A DNA stretch of 64,000 bases from the NCBI GenBank assembly GCA_034336665.1, contig CM067568.1, positions 37,304,770 through 37,368,769 of the forward strand. The letters run 5' to 3'. The position numbers were made by a program, and so were the translations under genes. The notes below the pieces were generated by a model, which was not told the DNA's origin, made no database searches, and saw only the letters and a program-made list of their open reading frames with translations. Shown in pieces: positions 12,601 to 25,900 of the stretch (its first letter is position 1; each line of letters begins with the position of its first letter). The stretch is from Luscinia megarhynchos (taxonomy: Eukaryota > Chordata > Aves > Passeriformes > Turdidae).

Positions 12601-14399
12601 ACTGCCAAAACTAAGTCACTAAAGCACATCCTTTGGGGACCACTTGACAAAAGAACAAAACAGATTTTCTTCTTTTAAATTTGGTCTTGTATTTGTTTTG
12701 CTTGTACCCTGTTGCTCCTGAGCCTTTAATTTCAATGTTATTAAAGTCTTGTTTTAATAGCATTGTTCCAGTGGTACTTGGAGGGGCAGAGAGGACCCTC
12801 AGAACTGCCAGGTGCATTGCATTCATATAGAGATATGAATCAACACATCCACATTGTGAAGGGATTTGGAAGGATTGCCTGAGCAAACTCCAATCCCTGA
12901 GGAGGACCTACAGCACCCCAGCAGCAGATAATGCAGCTGGAGCCTGAATACCTGTCTCCTGGTGCTGGGCAGTGACCACAGACAGCAAAATGCAACCTGT
13001 AAAAAACCCCATCTCAAGGTCTTATGCAAATCACAGAATGTGATTTAAACAGAAGCCAAAAATGCATCCATAAAAAGCTCACAGGTTGCCTGCCTGAAAC
13101 TAGAATATGAAGTCATAATTGACAACTCCAAGCACATTCCAGAGACCACAGCTCTCCTAATAATCTGTTTGGGGCTGATTAGTCTCCTAGTGAAGCTTTT
13201 CTACCCACATGTCTGTCACCTAGATGGAGATCCAGGAACAGAATATGGTAATTACTGGCACTGCATAACACACATGGGCATGAATAGTTTTCCCCTTCTA
13301 TGAGTGTGCTTCTCCATTCTGGTTTGCTTTTCCTGTACAGTAACACTTACTTGTGAATTTATATAAAAACTATAAAGCATAGAACATAAAAGGATACTCC
13401 ACAAACTAGAAATGCAGCTATTCTTTTTTCATTTCAGTAACCAATATTACGAAAAAACAAACTAATTTAAGCAAATCTTCGAGGTCATTTAATAATTTAT
13501 ACTCATATAAGAACAAATATTCAGAAAACAAAATAAAGTCAGATAAAAATATTTTAAAAATATAAATCATGAAATTATTTAGCTTACAAAGAGAATATAG
13601 AACATCTGCTCTTATTATTTCATTAAAAATCTGTGGAAATTATTTTGGAGGCAATATGGTATTTCTCAATTACATATAAAAGCATTACTGCAGATATTAC
13701 ATATTCTAAGTGAATTTAACTTTAGCCATCTTCATGTCATAGCATTGTGTTACAAGACTAAAAATACATGCCATAAGCAGATTTAACACCTTTAGATGAC
13801 CTCTTATCAGAAATGTGCCATGCTACTCAAATTCCATCTGTCAAATGCTGTAAATACAGTTAAGTAAATATAAATGTCATTAGAGGCACAAATTATCTTA
13901 CTAGGAGAAATGCTAGGATTTTATTTTTTGACAACTTGTAATTTGGATATCTTCCAGTGTCAACAAAACCTGTTCAAGCATGATCTTACCTTGTTTTCAC
14001 TACATCAAGGGGATGCATCAGGCAAATTTCTACAAGACCTATAAAAGAATAACAAAGAAAGGCCTAATAAACATTTGTACAAGTAATAATTTAGTTTTCA
14101 TTACTCCAACAGTTTTTGAAATTTGAAAAGCAAAATAAAAGCCTACACATATCATCAATGATGCAGTACTCACCCACCTCATATTTTAAACATGCTCTTC
14201 TGCAATGTGAATAAACCATTGGGCTTTTCAACAGTAAACAGTGCTAGGTGATCATGAACATGGAGTAAGTGAGGACTTTAGCTATGCAATCAATTTAATC
14301 CTAGTATTTGCTCAGTTTTCTGACTTAAGAACAGTGGGAACATTTGACTGGCACCATAAATAAATATATTAAGTCTTGTTGGGACTAGCAAAGGAAGGG
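6602..14399. other. Unique AT-rich non-coding DNA
   Basis: No gene, RNA gene or clear transposon is visible in this long interval. Open frames are at most about 106 codons (10261-10581, minus) and none is recognisable. It holds short A runs (near 8068 and 9064-9074) and a pair of adjacent hairpins at 8407-8471, listed separately. A slightly GC-richer patch at about 12780-13020 shows no coding signature. It reads as intergenic or intronic DNA. Confidence 0.7.
8407..8471. other. Two adjacent perfect-arm hairpins
   Basis: The first hairpin has 10-base perfect arms, GTTTGCATCA at 8407-8416 and TGATGCAAAC at 8440-8449, enclosing a second 5-base stem (CCATG 8421-8425 with CATGG 8433-8437) and a 7-base loop. 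The second hairpin shares its first base with the end of the first: CCAAGTG at 8449-8455 pairs with CACTTGG at 8465-8471. The total stem is too short for a normal miRNA precursor. A single 10-base inverted repeat is expected about once or twice by chance in a window this size; the nesting and adjacency make it a little more notable. Confidence 0.5.
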
Positions 14400-14730
14400 A
14401 GCTCAGGTTGGCACTTGCTTCCTTGTCATATAAGAACAATTCTAAGGACACTGCAGGACTGCACTGGTGGCTCAGCTGAACTTGATGTTAAGATGACAGC
14501 TGATTCCTGAGTATCTGGGCTGCAGCCTCACTGGTTCTTTGTTCTATCCTGCCCTGTGCTAATGCTGATGTGCTGTCCTGGCTTTCCCCTTCCTGCTCCA
14601 CTGCTCATCATTGGCACCTACATTCACATGATGGGGACGTCCCACGTCCCTGAGGAGAGTGTGAATCTCGAGGGGCCAATGCCAAGGTAGGAGAGATCTG
14701 GAAGGTCCCAAATACACCTGTCAACACCAC
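14400..14730. other. Locally GC-richer block of unknown nature
   Basis: The block is richer in G and C and contains a few CpGs (GGGGACGTCC, CACGTCC, TCTCGAGG at about 14633-14678), unlike its AT-rich flanks. Neither strand has a long open frame and I could not match it to a transposon. A decayed LTR or an untranslated exon is possible; nothing in the sequence proves either. Confidence 0.25.
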
Positions 14731-17700
14731 CCTCAAAGATGGCTGCATTATTTTTTCCACCCACCTGACACCCGATGAAAAGTCCATACATAATCCAGGG
14801 AGAACTTTCTAGTTAAATTTCTAGGTTTGCCTACTCTACCTTCCTTTTGGCATATCAGCCTCATCCCAAAGAGCAAACACACAGTAAAAGAATGTATTTA
14901 TCAGGACCACTGTAAAAGTGTATTTTAGAGATCTGCCACTCTGCAGACACAATAAAAACTACCACACAAATCTTACAGGACTTTGAAATGGCAAGAAAAT
15001 ACATACATATACATGCTAGATAATGTTTGAAATTTCTATACTCTGGTTATTAGGACCCTTAAATATTCACTCACACTTTTTACTCAGTGTAATGAAACAG
15101 CTTGTGAAGACTGTACTTATTACTATGTTTGAATGCATTTATTTAATTTATTTCTGATTATCATAAAAATAATTACAAAGCTTTTGTAATAAAGAATGTA
15201 TCTTCTGGTGATTTGGAGCTAAGTTTCTAAAAATCTTGATTCAGGAAAGCCTTTTTCTTCAAGTTAGAATATCTCCTCTCTTTAAATTCCTCTCTTTATG
15301 TGTCCCACTGAAACTAAGCAGATACTTATGTTCCACTAGATGCTCTTCTATTTCAGATGCCACTGTCTTAAGTTCCACATCCTATCCTCTTCCTTTAATG
15401 GCACACACCACATCTGAGCTTAGGTGTTAGGCTACTCAACTACTTTCTTTTTCTAAGAAAAGTATTGAAATCAACACAAAGAGAAAATCACATTTTGAAA
15501 TATTGCACATAAAAACCATCGAACTAATGGAATTTGTATTTTGGTCCTATTCTTTGACAGACTTGATGGAGAAAAGCTCTTGGGGAGCTTCATGCAAGAA
15601 CCAGGCTCTGCAGTTCTCTGTGGCACATTGCAGTATGTAATCAGTATCAGAAACCTGGGCTTCTTTTCCTTATTGAATATAATCTAAGGGAGGCTTAAAG
15701 TTTCACATTTTGATTATTTTAGAACTAATAAGTTAAGTGTTTCAGGTAGAACAGGAAAATTGGGGATGTGGCCTAAAGTTTAACTCAGAGAGCATTAGAA
15801 TTCAAAATACTATCTACTTTCTATTTCAACTTTGTGCAAACCTTCTGAGCAATACAGATACTTACTAAGCTTTTTAAACTAAACCAGAGCATTAGCAGAG
15901 GGAGGAGTTCTCATTAGAGCCAAAGCGGATGTAGCCAATAAATGCAATAAAGCTTTCAGCTCAGCCTATATTAAATATATTTAAAAATAGTAATTCATTT
16001 TCTGCTTCATACACTTTACATATTAAATACATATATTATTGATAACTGTTACATATTTATTGTAAGGAATAATAAGCTATTTATACAACAAGAAAGAATG
16101 GTAAAAGTCTTGGCACATGAACACAAGTAACTTTGGAGATAGCAACAGAAGGAGGGTGTAAATTGTAATGCTAGAATTCTTCATTAAATTTATTTAACTG
16201 GTATTTACATTAAAATTTGTGAAGATTTTAAAATGAGCTCCTAGCTCCTAACATAAAATACTTGCTGTGAGTTCTAATTTAACAGAAACAATTTTCATTA
16301 TTTTCCATCATTACATTCTAATGCATAAAGATTGAAAGACATAAAATTTGCCAGACAGCCCCTGATCCTTAGTTTCCTGCCACTGAGTTTGAAGGACAGT
16401 ATCAGGTTAATATTTATGATCATTGTTTTCCTGTATTTTATTTTCACTCCATAAAACCTTGTTTTCTTTTCAATTTTGGATGAAAGGAAGATGACATAGG
16501 TGATATCAGCCAAAGGGTATTAAAATCAGTAGCAATGAGATTCCTTGAAAAGAATGCAAATTTTTTAATGAAAGCAAAAGCTGTCATCATTATTTCTGTG
16601 CAGGTATATTTATTGCCCTAATTATTGTGCAAGAATTGCTTCTATTTTACTAAAACAAGATCATATCACATTTCACATAAGGGAACTGTCCCAAAATCTA
16701 TAAACTACTCCAACAGCTGCCAACAGGTGCTTTGTGCATGGAGCCACAACTGAGTATTTCAGTGCTGGCAGGGGGCATAGCCTATGAGTTTTTCCCTTTC
16801 CAACCACTCTCCTTTTCTAAGCTCTCTTTTTCCAACCTTCTCCCCCTCTCCCCATTTTTGATCTTCTACTCCATCTTATTTTGGCAGATAGAGCCTACAG
16901 TAGGGGGCCAAGCACGGGGCCAAGGGCTGTTCACCCTATTCTGTTTTTGCAGCATTAATGACCATTTTGGGAGAAAACTGTAGAGTGCCAGAATTTGGCT
17001 CTATTTTCTTGGTCCTTGTAGGATAATTTTTAATTCAGGCATTTTTCCAGCAACTGAATCAGATGAATTCCAAGGTCCTTGGCAAGAGCCCTGTTTTGAT
17101 AACTTCAGGATTCTATTGGTTATCTGCTTTTCTCAGTCTTTTCTTTGTCTCATCATATAGTTACACACCAGGTTTTAAACGATGTACAGTTACTTGATTT
17201 CAGCAGACCGAATTCTTCAAAAGATGTAGGGATTATGACACAGCTCTCTGAAGAGCACCAAAGGACTGCACACTGTGCAAGACACTAATGGAGCAGCTAC
17301 AAACACAAGCCACATTTTTCCATCTACTATAGTAGTCATGCAAATCATTACAACATCCTACTTGATAGCCTGCCCAGAAAGTGTGGTGGCCCTACTAAAT
17401 TACAAGCACTCTGAGATATGCTCAATAAAATAAAATATATTGCCCTTTCTTTAGCTAATGTTCATCAGCTTTGTGACAAATTCAATTAGCACTATGAAAA
17501 TCTAATTTACTAAACAGCTCTATCAGGGTGCAATACATCTTAACTTGTCACTCTGCAAAGACTACTGTTTACAAACTTTATTTCCATGATAAAGTAGTTC
17601 AAATAGTTACAGGCACACTGTCCAAAAAAATATTCTAATCATCCCATTGGGTCTCCTCGGTGATGTCACATGCAAACTAACCCAGAGTGATATATGATGG

Positions 17701-20700
17701 CTAATAATGTTTATAACAATGCAGATCCAACTAGCTGAACAAGAGCCCAAAGGAAATATAGGAAAGAAAATAATTACTGGGTCAGTCCAAAATTTGTTGT
17801 CTTCTGGGTGGGAAAACATTCCCTCTGAAAACCAAATACTAACCATAAAACAAGACATAATCAAAATCTGTGTATTGAAGAAATAACCAGCTGTCATCAT
17901 TGACATGCTCTGAGCATACACAAGTGGAATATCAACAACCAAGAAGGGAGTCCAGAATTCTATTATGTAAAACATTCTGCTCAGTAACAGGGCCCATGGA
18001 GGGAATAAAATGACAGAAAATGCTGACCCCCAAACTGACCCTCCTCAGCGAAGCATTTTCCCTTTTCCAACTAATATCTTCTGTCTTTAAATTGTTTCCC
18101 ATTATGGATTACATTACATTTCCCTCTACAAGATTCACACTTAAAATTTCAAACTTACAAACTTCACATGCATCTCTTCAATGCAAGCATTTTGGTGACA
18201 AGTGGCTATTTTGAGTTTCTTTGTTCCTCTATTCAATCATTCACACAAGTCTTGTATCAATAATCAGACATGGCTTGAGAATACTATGAAACTGTTTAAA
18301 ATGTGCTGCAATTGTAACAATCCATCTGGCAAAATGTGAAAGCTTGAGATTTCAGCAGCACAGGATTATAGCTCTCCTTATATCTGCAAGGGTTTCCATA
18401 CTTCATCTATTCACTGCACAGGGAGAAAAAGAATGAAATCTAACTAACAGTTCTTGCAAAACAACACATAAAACCAGAACCATTTGGGCTTTGGAATGCC
18501 TTAGGAGAGGACCTATCTTTTCATCTTCAGCATTTTGTTGATCCTCAAAGATATGAACTGAAAAATGTGAAGTGCCTGTGATAGACACTGATTTGTCTCA
18601 AAGAAACCTGAGCAGCTCACCCTCTATGTGTTCCCTGCATAATACACAAACACAGATCCAACACAGATCCATGAGATGCAGAGCACGATCCATGTGTTAG
18701 TTCAGACAACCCCCTACAGAGTAGAAGCCATTATGCACCCTCCTCCCCTTGTGTTACTCATTTCCCTGGAATAACACAGTCACTGGAGAAACACAACAGA
18801 CAGGAGACTGGTCACAGAAAATGTGGCAATAAACACATCAGGCACTGTATATTGTATAGCTGGAACAGTTGATATTTATTTTGGCTTTTACTTAGATATA
18901 GTTACAATGTTCGAAATGATCATAAATATTTTATGCGTACTATACATTTCCTTCTGAGAATATAAGTCTGACAGAAAGAATCTCGTGTTGATCTTTGTAT
19001 CCTAATCCAAACAATGACAAATTCCTCTTAAATATGCTTTTCTGTGGGTTACAACACTCCATTTGACAAGATGAAGCACAGACTCGTCCTGATTGTAACA
19101 GCACTATTTCATAAAAAGTCAATGCCTGGAAAAAAGCATCCCTGCAGTCAATTCTGCACAGGTTAATTAATTTCTATCAGCTGGCTGACTTCCTCTTCAC
19201 AGATATATAAAGCTTTTACCTCTTCTGTAAGGGTCACAAGATGTTAGGTTCACTGGGCAGCCAAGGCTGGCTCTTTTTGTAGGGAAGCAGTCACATACTG
19301 TGCCCTTCTCAATTGTAGTACATGCCAACTAGGCTCCAAGGAAAATTATACAAGGGCATGCACAGACTGTGCTGAGAAAGATCTACCTGTTAGCCTTCAC
19401 TTAAGAAAGTGACACTTATTTTAACTCTTGCCCAGGATTCTATTTAGTGTGGTATGGGATTAACTAATGGTACCCTGGAGCTCCTCACAAACATTAATTA
19501 ACATTTTAGGTAAGGAGCCAAATCAATGCTTTCCTTAGAAAATGTGGAGAAATGGAAAGTTACTCCAAAAAGTACTCCATAATGGCAGTGCTGTATTCAT
19601 GAGTCATTCTTCCTCAGAGACCTAGTCCACACGGAGGAAATACACTAGAAAACATGTTAATTAAACAACTTGTTGAACATGATTTTCCCCTTGGTGTAGA
19701 CAAGGATGTCTGTGTTTAAAAATGTGTTGGCTGATCACAGAAGGATCCCAGGAGCAGCTGTTGGTTTACTGTCACATTTTAGAAGAAGTCTTTTGCAAGT
19801 CTACAGGAGGAGGTGGGTCATGTTCAGCTTCATGTTAGGTAACAGTGCTCCCAAACAGATGCAACCTGACAGTGTAGCACTGCTGTCTGGAATTGCTATT
19901 CCCAAAAGCAGGGTTTGGGAACAGTGATTACCTGGCTTTCAAAAAAAAAAAAACAAAACAAACCACCCTGGACTTCAGCAGTAGATGGAAATGTTTGTTG
20001 GTTGGTCTATACTACATGCTGAAAGTGCTCTTGAAGCTCTCTGCAAGGAAAAGAAATTCAGCTTGTGCTGAAATAGTAATAATGACTCCTTGGTTATAAG
20101 GTACAGCAAACAAACAGCTTAATCTTCAAGGTTTCAAGTAAAGATTCCTCAAGGGCAGGAGAATCATATCCTAGATGTGTGGAAGACAGGAGCTGGAAAG
20201 CATTTTGTCCAGACCAGCTGCTGCTCAGCCACAACCCCATTCAGCCTCCAATCCCAATACACAGACCTAGCTAGAAACATGCTGATGCTCAATGCTCACA
20301 TCAGAAACTTCAAACTTCTCATCGTTAGAGGCCACAGTTCTTACCCAGTATCTGCTGCATTTCATTGCTGCCTGCCCAGCTAAAGAGAACATTATTACCA
20401 GATGGGAAACTGTTCAGTTCTATTGCAAATAAAAAACAAATGTAATTGTAGTTGATTATTTTTGCTGAGCTTGAAAATTGGGTTACAGCAATTAAGTGAA
20501 TAAAGATAGAAAATGGTATGCATCTTCTTAAATAGTCATGCTCTGAATAAAAGACACTCAAACCCAAGTTGTGATCTATACCTGGGCACAAGTGCAAAAA
20601 GCTTTATACCTTTGGAAGGGCAATTTCCATCTTGAGATAATAAATGCATATACAAGTACTAAGAGGTTAATACAGTAATGATAAAACAATATTTGCAATT

Positions 20701-22784
20701 CAACATTAGTCAATTAGGCACACATTGAGAAAGTATTTGTCTTGCCTCGGGAACTTTGTTGGAAAGAATTAAAAAAACCCCAACCCCTGAGATTATTCTT
20801 ATATTTTGTTCCTTTTATCTGACTTATTTTGATTGGATCTTTAGATTGACAAATGGTCCTATCAAGCAATCGTAATTCCCTTTCACAGTGTCTCTACCAT
20901 AGTACAGATATTTTATCAGTCCAACACACAGCCAAGCTGATACATGTTGATTCAATGTGACGGGGATAGTTGTAAATATGCTCATTAAAACCCTGGGTTC
21001 TCAATCAACAATGTCTACCTAACTCACACTTAGAAGAATTCTGCAATATTTTATCAAGGTATTTCTTGCCTCTGGGGTAAAAAATATGTAGTATTAATGT
21101 TCAAAGCATTAATGCAAACTGCTGTAAATTTAGCACAAATTTATTTATTGTCTGCTTTCTATAACATTCAAGACACAGTCAGTCAAATCAGGAAATTATG
21201 CTCATGCTGCCAGCAATAACTACATCTTTATATCTACTGCTGCCTAGAATACAGCTCTATGAATATCTTAAATGCTTCACTTAAACTGCTCAATTCTCAT
21301 TTATGTTCTCTAAGCACTGAGTAAAAACAAAGGCCATCTTCCAGTTTAATTTGATTTTTTTATTAGTTGCGTACTTTAAAACAAAAATAAATTAAGTAAT
21401 TGTTTCATAGACCTACCAACTTGATTAACCTCATTCCTATGGCTTGACTGATACTTATATATCTGCCACTAGAGAAATCTATGATGATTTGGAGGACCAA
21501 GTTAATTTTAAATTATGCATAGTTAAATATATTTATAGTAAGACTAGAAGGAATTGTCAAATCATCCAGCAAAAATCAGTGGCTTGTAACAAAGAATTTT
21601 CTACTAGAGCTACATGTCTTTGGAAGAAAGATTCTTCCAGATTCCAATAGCATGTACTACTTTTACAGGGATTCAGTTCCAACTGCACTACTCACACAGA
21701 GCCCTTCTAAAGCAAAATGCTATGTAGAAATGTTCTCTGTATGGTAAGACCCACTAAATCTGCATTTATGACACAGTCAAAAGTACAGTTTTAGAATTCT
21801 AGGCTTTTCACACATTTATCTGATTTTAAATACCAAAGCTGCTTCAGTAAGGCTAAATAGCATGGAGGTTTTGATCATGCAGTCAAGCAAGATGGCATTT
21901 AGGTACTGACACAAAATATAATGGAGCAAAAACACAGCACACAACATTAAAAAAGCAAATATTTTCTTCAAGTTCTTAAATTTTATTGAGACAATATAGC
22001 ATGGATCACCAGAATTAACCATTTAGAATATCACAGGAATTTGATTAATTTTAACTATTATTTAAATTCCTATTTTAAAAAAGTAATAAAAACATTAAGA
22101 TATCAAACAATTTTCAAAAAATACACTGAGTTGGATTCATAAGTACTTCTGTGCAAAGTTGCTTTTTCCAAAATGACTAGCAATAAAGAGCTGTTTATAT
22201 AGCAAACTGATTTTTTTTCTTCAGTTAGTCTTTCTGACGCTATATTAGCATTAAAACTTTGTGTTATAAAATAAACACTTGCAGTTTACAAACTTCAGTA
22301 TCTGAGTCTCTAGACACAAGTGAAAGGCTATATATTGTGCAAATTCTCCATAAATTTTTCAGCAAGTGTTACAGGGTATTATGTCACTCAGATATGACAT
22401 ATTCTTTCCTTCATGTGTGTCTGAAATGGAAGTTTTTTCAGTCATGACTGAAGGGACCACTGAGGTCAGCACTGGGTTACATGATGTTTGTGTCACTACA
22501 GCTTCAGATATTTCAATGCATATTGAATCAATATTCCTGCAACAAAAATGTGTAACTGATATTTTCATTGCAGCTATAGTAAAATGCTTCTCAGTAAACT
22601 TGTTTTCATAAGAAGTTTGTCCATTCATACGTCCCAAAGCTGTTGTAATCTTCATTGCTAATGCTGATCTAAGAGCATGGACATTATTTTATTTCTTGAC
22701 ACATTTAAAGTCCTCTAATGAATAAAGCAAACAGCTTATGGCTGCTTGGACTGTCACTCGATTGCCCTGGAGGGTTTTAATGTC
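14731..22784. other. Unique AT-rich non-coding DNA
   Basis: No supportable gene or clear transposon is present. The interval includes an A run at 19941-19953, a partial direct repeat of ACACAGATCC at about 18651-18670, and one long minus-strand open run at 17610-18044 that is listed separately. Other open frames are under about 90 codons and unrecognised. Several AT-rich patches (for example 15960-16080 and 17400-17510) have the look of conserved non-coding DNA, but that cannot be judged without comparison. Confidence 0.65.
17607..18044 (-). other. Longest non-repeat open frame, hydrophobic, probably chance
   Basis: On the minus strand the frame is open from 18044 to 17610 (145 codons), stopping at 17607-17609. 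The first Met is at 17975, giving 122 residues. The predicted peptide is rich in Phe, Ile, Ser and Trp with three or four hydrophobic stretches, as expected from reading a T-rich strand. I could not match it to any membrane protein family, and there is no start context or splice site of note. Given the stop-codon frequency of AT-rich DNA, about one run of this length is expected by chance in 64 kb. I therefore do not call it a gene. Confidence 0.1.
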
Positions 22785-22950
22785 TTTAAAATAGGCCTCC
22801 TAGTTTGTATTTAACTACCTTGCCCACAGAGGTCTGAGGGGTAGAGCAGATCAAAGATGTGCTGGCAACATAAAAAGCAGCTGTCCTTCATTTACCTTTA
22901 ATTAGCTACATCTGACCAGATTCTTTATGGCCTCTTTGTCACACATTCAA
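22785..22950. promoter_or_regulatory. Candidate regulatory cluster (TCF/LEF, E-box and homeodomain sites)
   Basis: Within about 60 bases there is a perfect TCF/LEF-type site AGATCAAAG (22848-22856), an E-box CAGCTG (22878-22883) and a homeodomain-type core TTTAATTAGC (22897-22906). The surrounding DNA is non-repetitive and of mixed composition rather than simple AT. Such site mixes are common in developmental enhancers, but each motif is short and could occur by chance. The call is an inference from motif proximity only. Confidence 0.2.
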
Positions 22951-25900
22951 CAGTCTATAAGCCTTCTGACCTGTCCTTAAGGACTCTACCATTACAAGAG
23001 TTTCAACAAAATACAAATTAAAAATATGAAATGCAGATATTTGAAAAAATACTTGGTCTCACTATAGAAATACTTCAAGGCATTAGTATTTTGGATTTAT
23101 CTGCAAAAGCTACAAATTGCTCAGTATTTGGTGTGTCAAAATGAGCTTAGCTATTCATGGTTCTCTGTGTACTACTCAACATTGCAGTGAATAAATTTGG
23201 CACAAGAAGGAATCCTACAGAGAATGGAAAGCCAAGCACACTTCTCTTTGGCTAGGACACAAAGGAAGTGGCATACCTGCCCAGCCCTCCCTTTCCTTTT
23301 TCACCTCTACTTTGCACAGAATGCACACCAATATCCAGTAGGATTTTGAAAGTTCTGTTGCTGCTGTAAAATCAATAAGCAGTTCATGTGCATTAAAGCC
23401 TTGTAGGCAGGGTGCACTGAAAGCTTGTGTCAGTAAACCAAGACTCTTATGGAATAAAAGAAATTGTTTAACACAGCAGCTGGAGTGTATGCTAAATGAC
23501 TCAAGTTATTGGTATCTGGTCACACTTGGCATTATATTAACCCACTGAGATGGACATCTTCAAATTACCTGGATTTTAGGTTAGGTCCTTTCCCAAAGGA
23601 TTAGTTAACAAAAGAAAAAAATATAGAAGATATATACAAAGTTGTCTAAACTATCCCTTTTTATCTTTCTCTGTATGTAAAAACAATTTATAATCTTCAT
23701 TTTTTTTTTTTAAATTCCAACTGTTCAGGCTTCTCTAGGAAAGTTTTAGTTAATCAGATCTCCAAAGAAGTCATCCTGCCTTCCAAGGAATTTGTGGTGA
23801 GGTACATAAGCAACCTAGTAACCTGCCTCAATGAAGGTACCCATAGCAGGTGTGGCTGGAAACCTTATTCTTCAAGAAAAGACTCTACCATGAGCAGCAT
23901 ACAGGAGTAACTTTCCCCCCAAGACTAGGAATCTCGAGGGATGACTGTTGCAGCTCCACCTTACTCTCACAGAGTTCTTTTCTAGTACATGGTGTACAGG
24001 TACTGCACTTAGAGCTTAACCAGTGTATAGCTGACAGACTTATTCACCATTTATTACAAAGACATGCATCTTTCCTCTCTCATTTAAAAGTTTTGATTTA
24101 AACCAGGAGTCAAATCTATTTCCATATATAATTAAAGAAGAAAAATGCATGAATAAATAAAACTAGAGGACTTAAAAAACAATTAAACTGGCTTACTTTT
24201 GTCCCATAATGCCTAAAGTTAAGAATAATTGAACAGGTATTAACAAGATGTGGATTTTTTTTCATGTTTTTTACCACCAAGATAAAGACATATGGAAGTA
24301 CACAGATGTATGACTAATGAAATGAGAGTACCAGTTTCAGTTCAGGTGAAGAAAGCAAATAGAGATACACATGGTAATGCTGAATGTGTAATATAGATAA
24401 TGGTAATTTTCCATGTACTAGTCCATGCTACACTGAAATTACATCACCCTTGACTGGGACACTCCTGGAATTCCAAAAACTGTCAAAGAAACAGACAGCC
24501 CAAAGACAAACCTAACTCCAGGAATAGGAACTGTCCTAAATTATTACCATTATAAAGTAGTTGCATAATGTAGAATAAAAACTTTTTTTCCTTCTGAATC
24601 AACAAAAATAAATAATTCTTCCGGGTACAAGCATTTAACAGTTAAAAATCCCATAAAAATTTTGTTTAAAATATACATGCAAGACATAGAAAAACTACTG
24701 CTTGAGTCCCTTAGAGCAGCAGGCTTTGGAATGGCTGCTGAAATTACTACAACAAATAGGCAGAAGTGCAAAAAAATATATTGTGAAGTGTCTTACTCTG
24801 AGGGGAACTGTGCAGTCACTATGTGACCAGCTATCCTAGGGTGAGGTCTCACTCATTTTCTTCACTAAATTTCAATGGCTTCAATTTTCTGCTTTTATGA
24901 GCAGAAATGTTTCAGAAATATCAGGGAGAAGTAATTCCTGTTTGCAAACTTCCTTTTGTTCAATATCTATGAATAATATTGTAGACAAAATATACTCCAA
25001 AATAAAATATATATGCTGTAGAACACTACTTATGACTATAAACATATGTTTCAAATCAGTGATTTTATATTAAAAGAGATGAAATTTGGAAAAAATAATA
25101 GCAAACTTGTCATCAGGGGAAAGCTCAGTATTGAATGGCCATTGCCTGGAAAATGAGACAACTGACCACAAAAAAGGAACAAAAATTCCAGAATTAGTTT
25201 ATAATGTAGGTTTGAACAATTACTGCATCTCAACATATCAAACTGTGTTCATTTTACTTTTCTAAAATGGCTTTCTAGCACTCTTTGCTAATCTGTGTTT
25301 GAGTGACGTATAACAATGTTTTGGTTCCCATCAAGATAGCTGAAGAGCTTTTTCCAAACTCTCCACCAGTTGCTGCAATAAAATCTGAACAATTCACAAT
25401 CTTTTCCATTTGCTGTGAAGCAAACTCTGTGGCTGATAAGGCTTTATAAAATTTTAATGAAAACCTCAACTACCTTTAGTTCCCGTACCCACTGGAAAGA
25501 TTTATAAACCAGAAGTACAGATAAACTAATGCTGTACAAATGTTCTAGGTCCATTCCAGAGAGCTACTGAAAAATTTCCTTAAAACAGTCTTTTTACTGT
25601 TTAACAATGAATACTACTTATAAGCAAATTTGAGACCATGTTTTCTCCCATTTCAACTGCTATAATTTAGACTACTAAAAACATTTTCACAACAGAGATT
25701 CTTAATCTTTTACATATCTATACTAATACTTATTTTTTTTAGAAAAGCGAACATTTAGGCTCCAAAGTGTTTGAATATTCCTGAGATTTTAAAATACATT
25801 TTTGTTGGGGTTTTTCTCTGCTTCAGTAGTTGTATCATTACACATTGACAAGAAAACAAACTACTTTCAAAAGCAAGTTGACTTTTGAATAAAGTTAACA

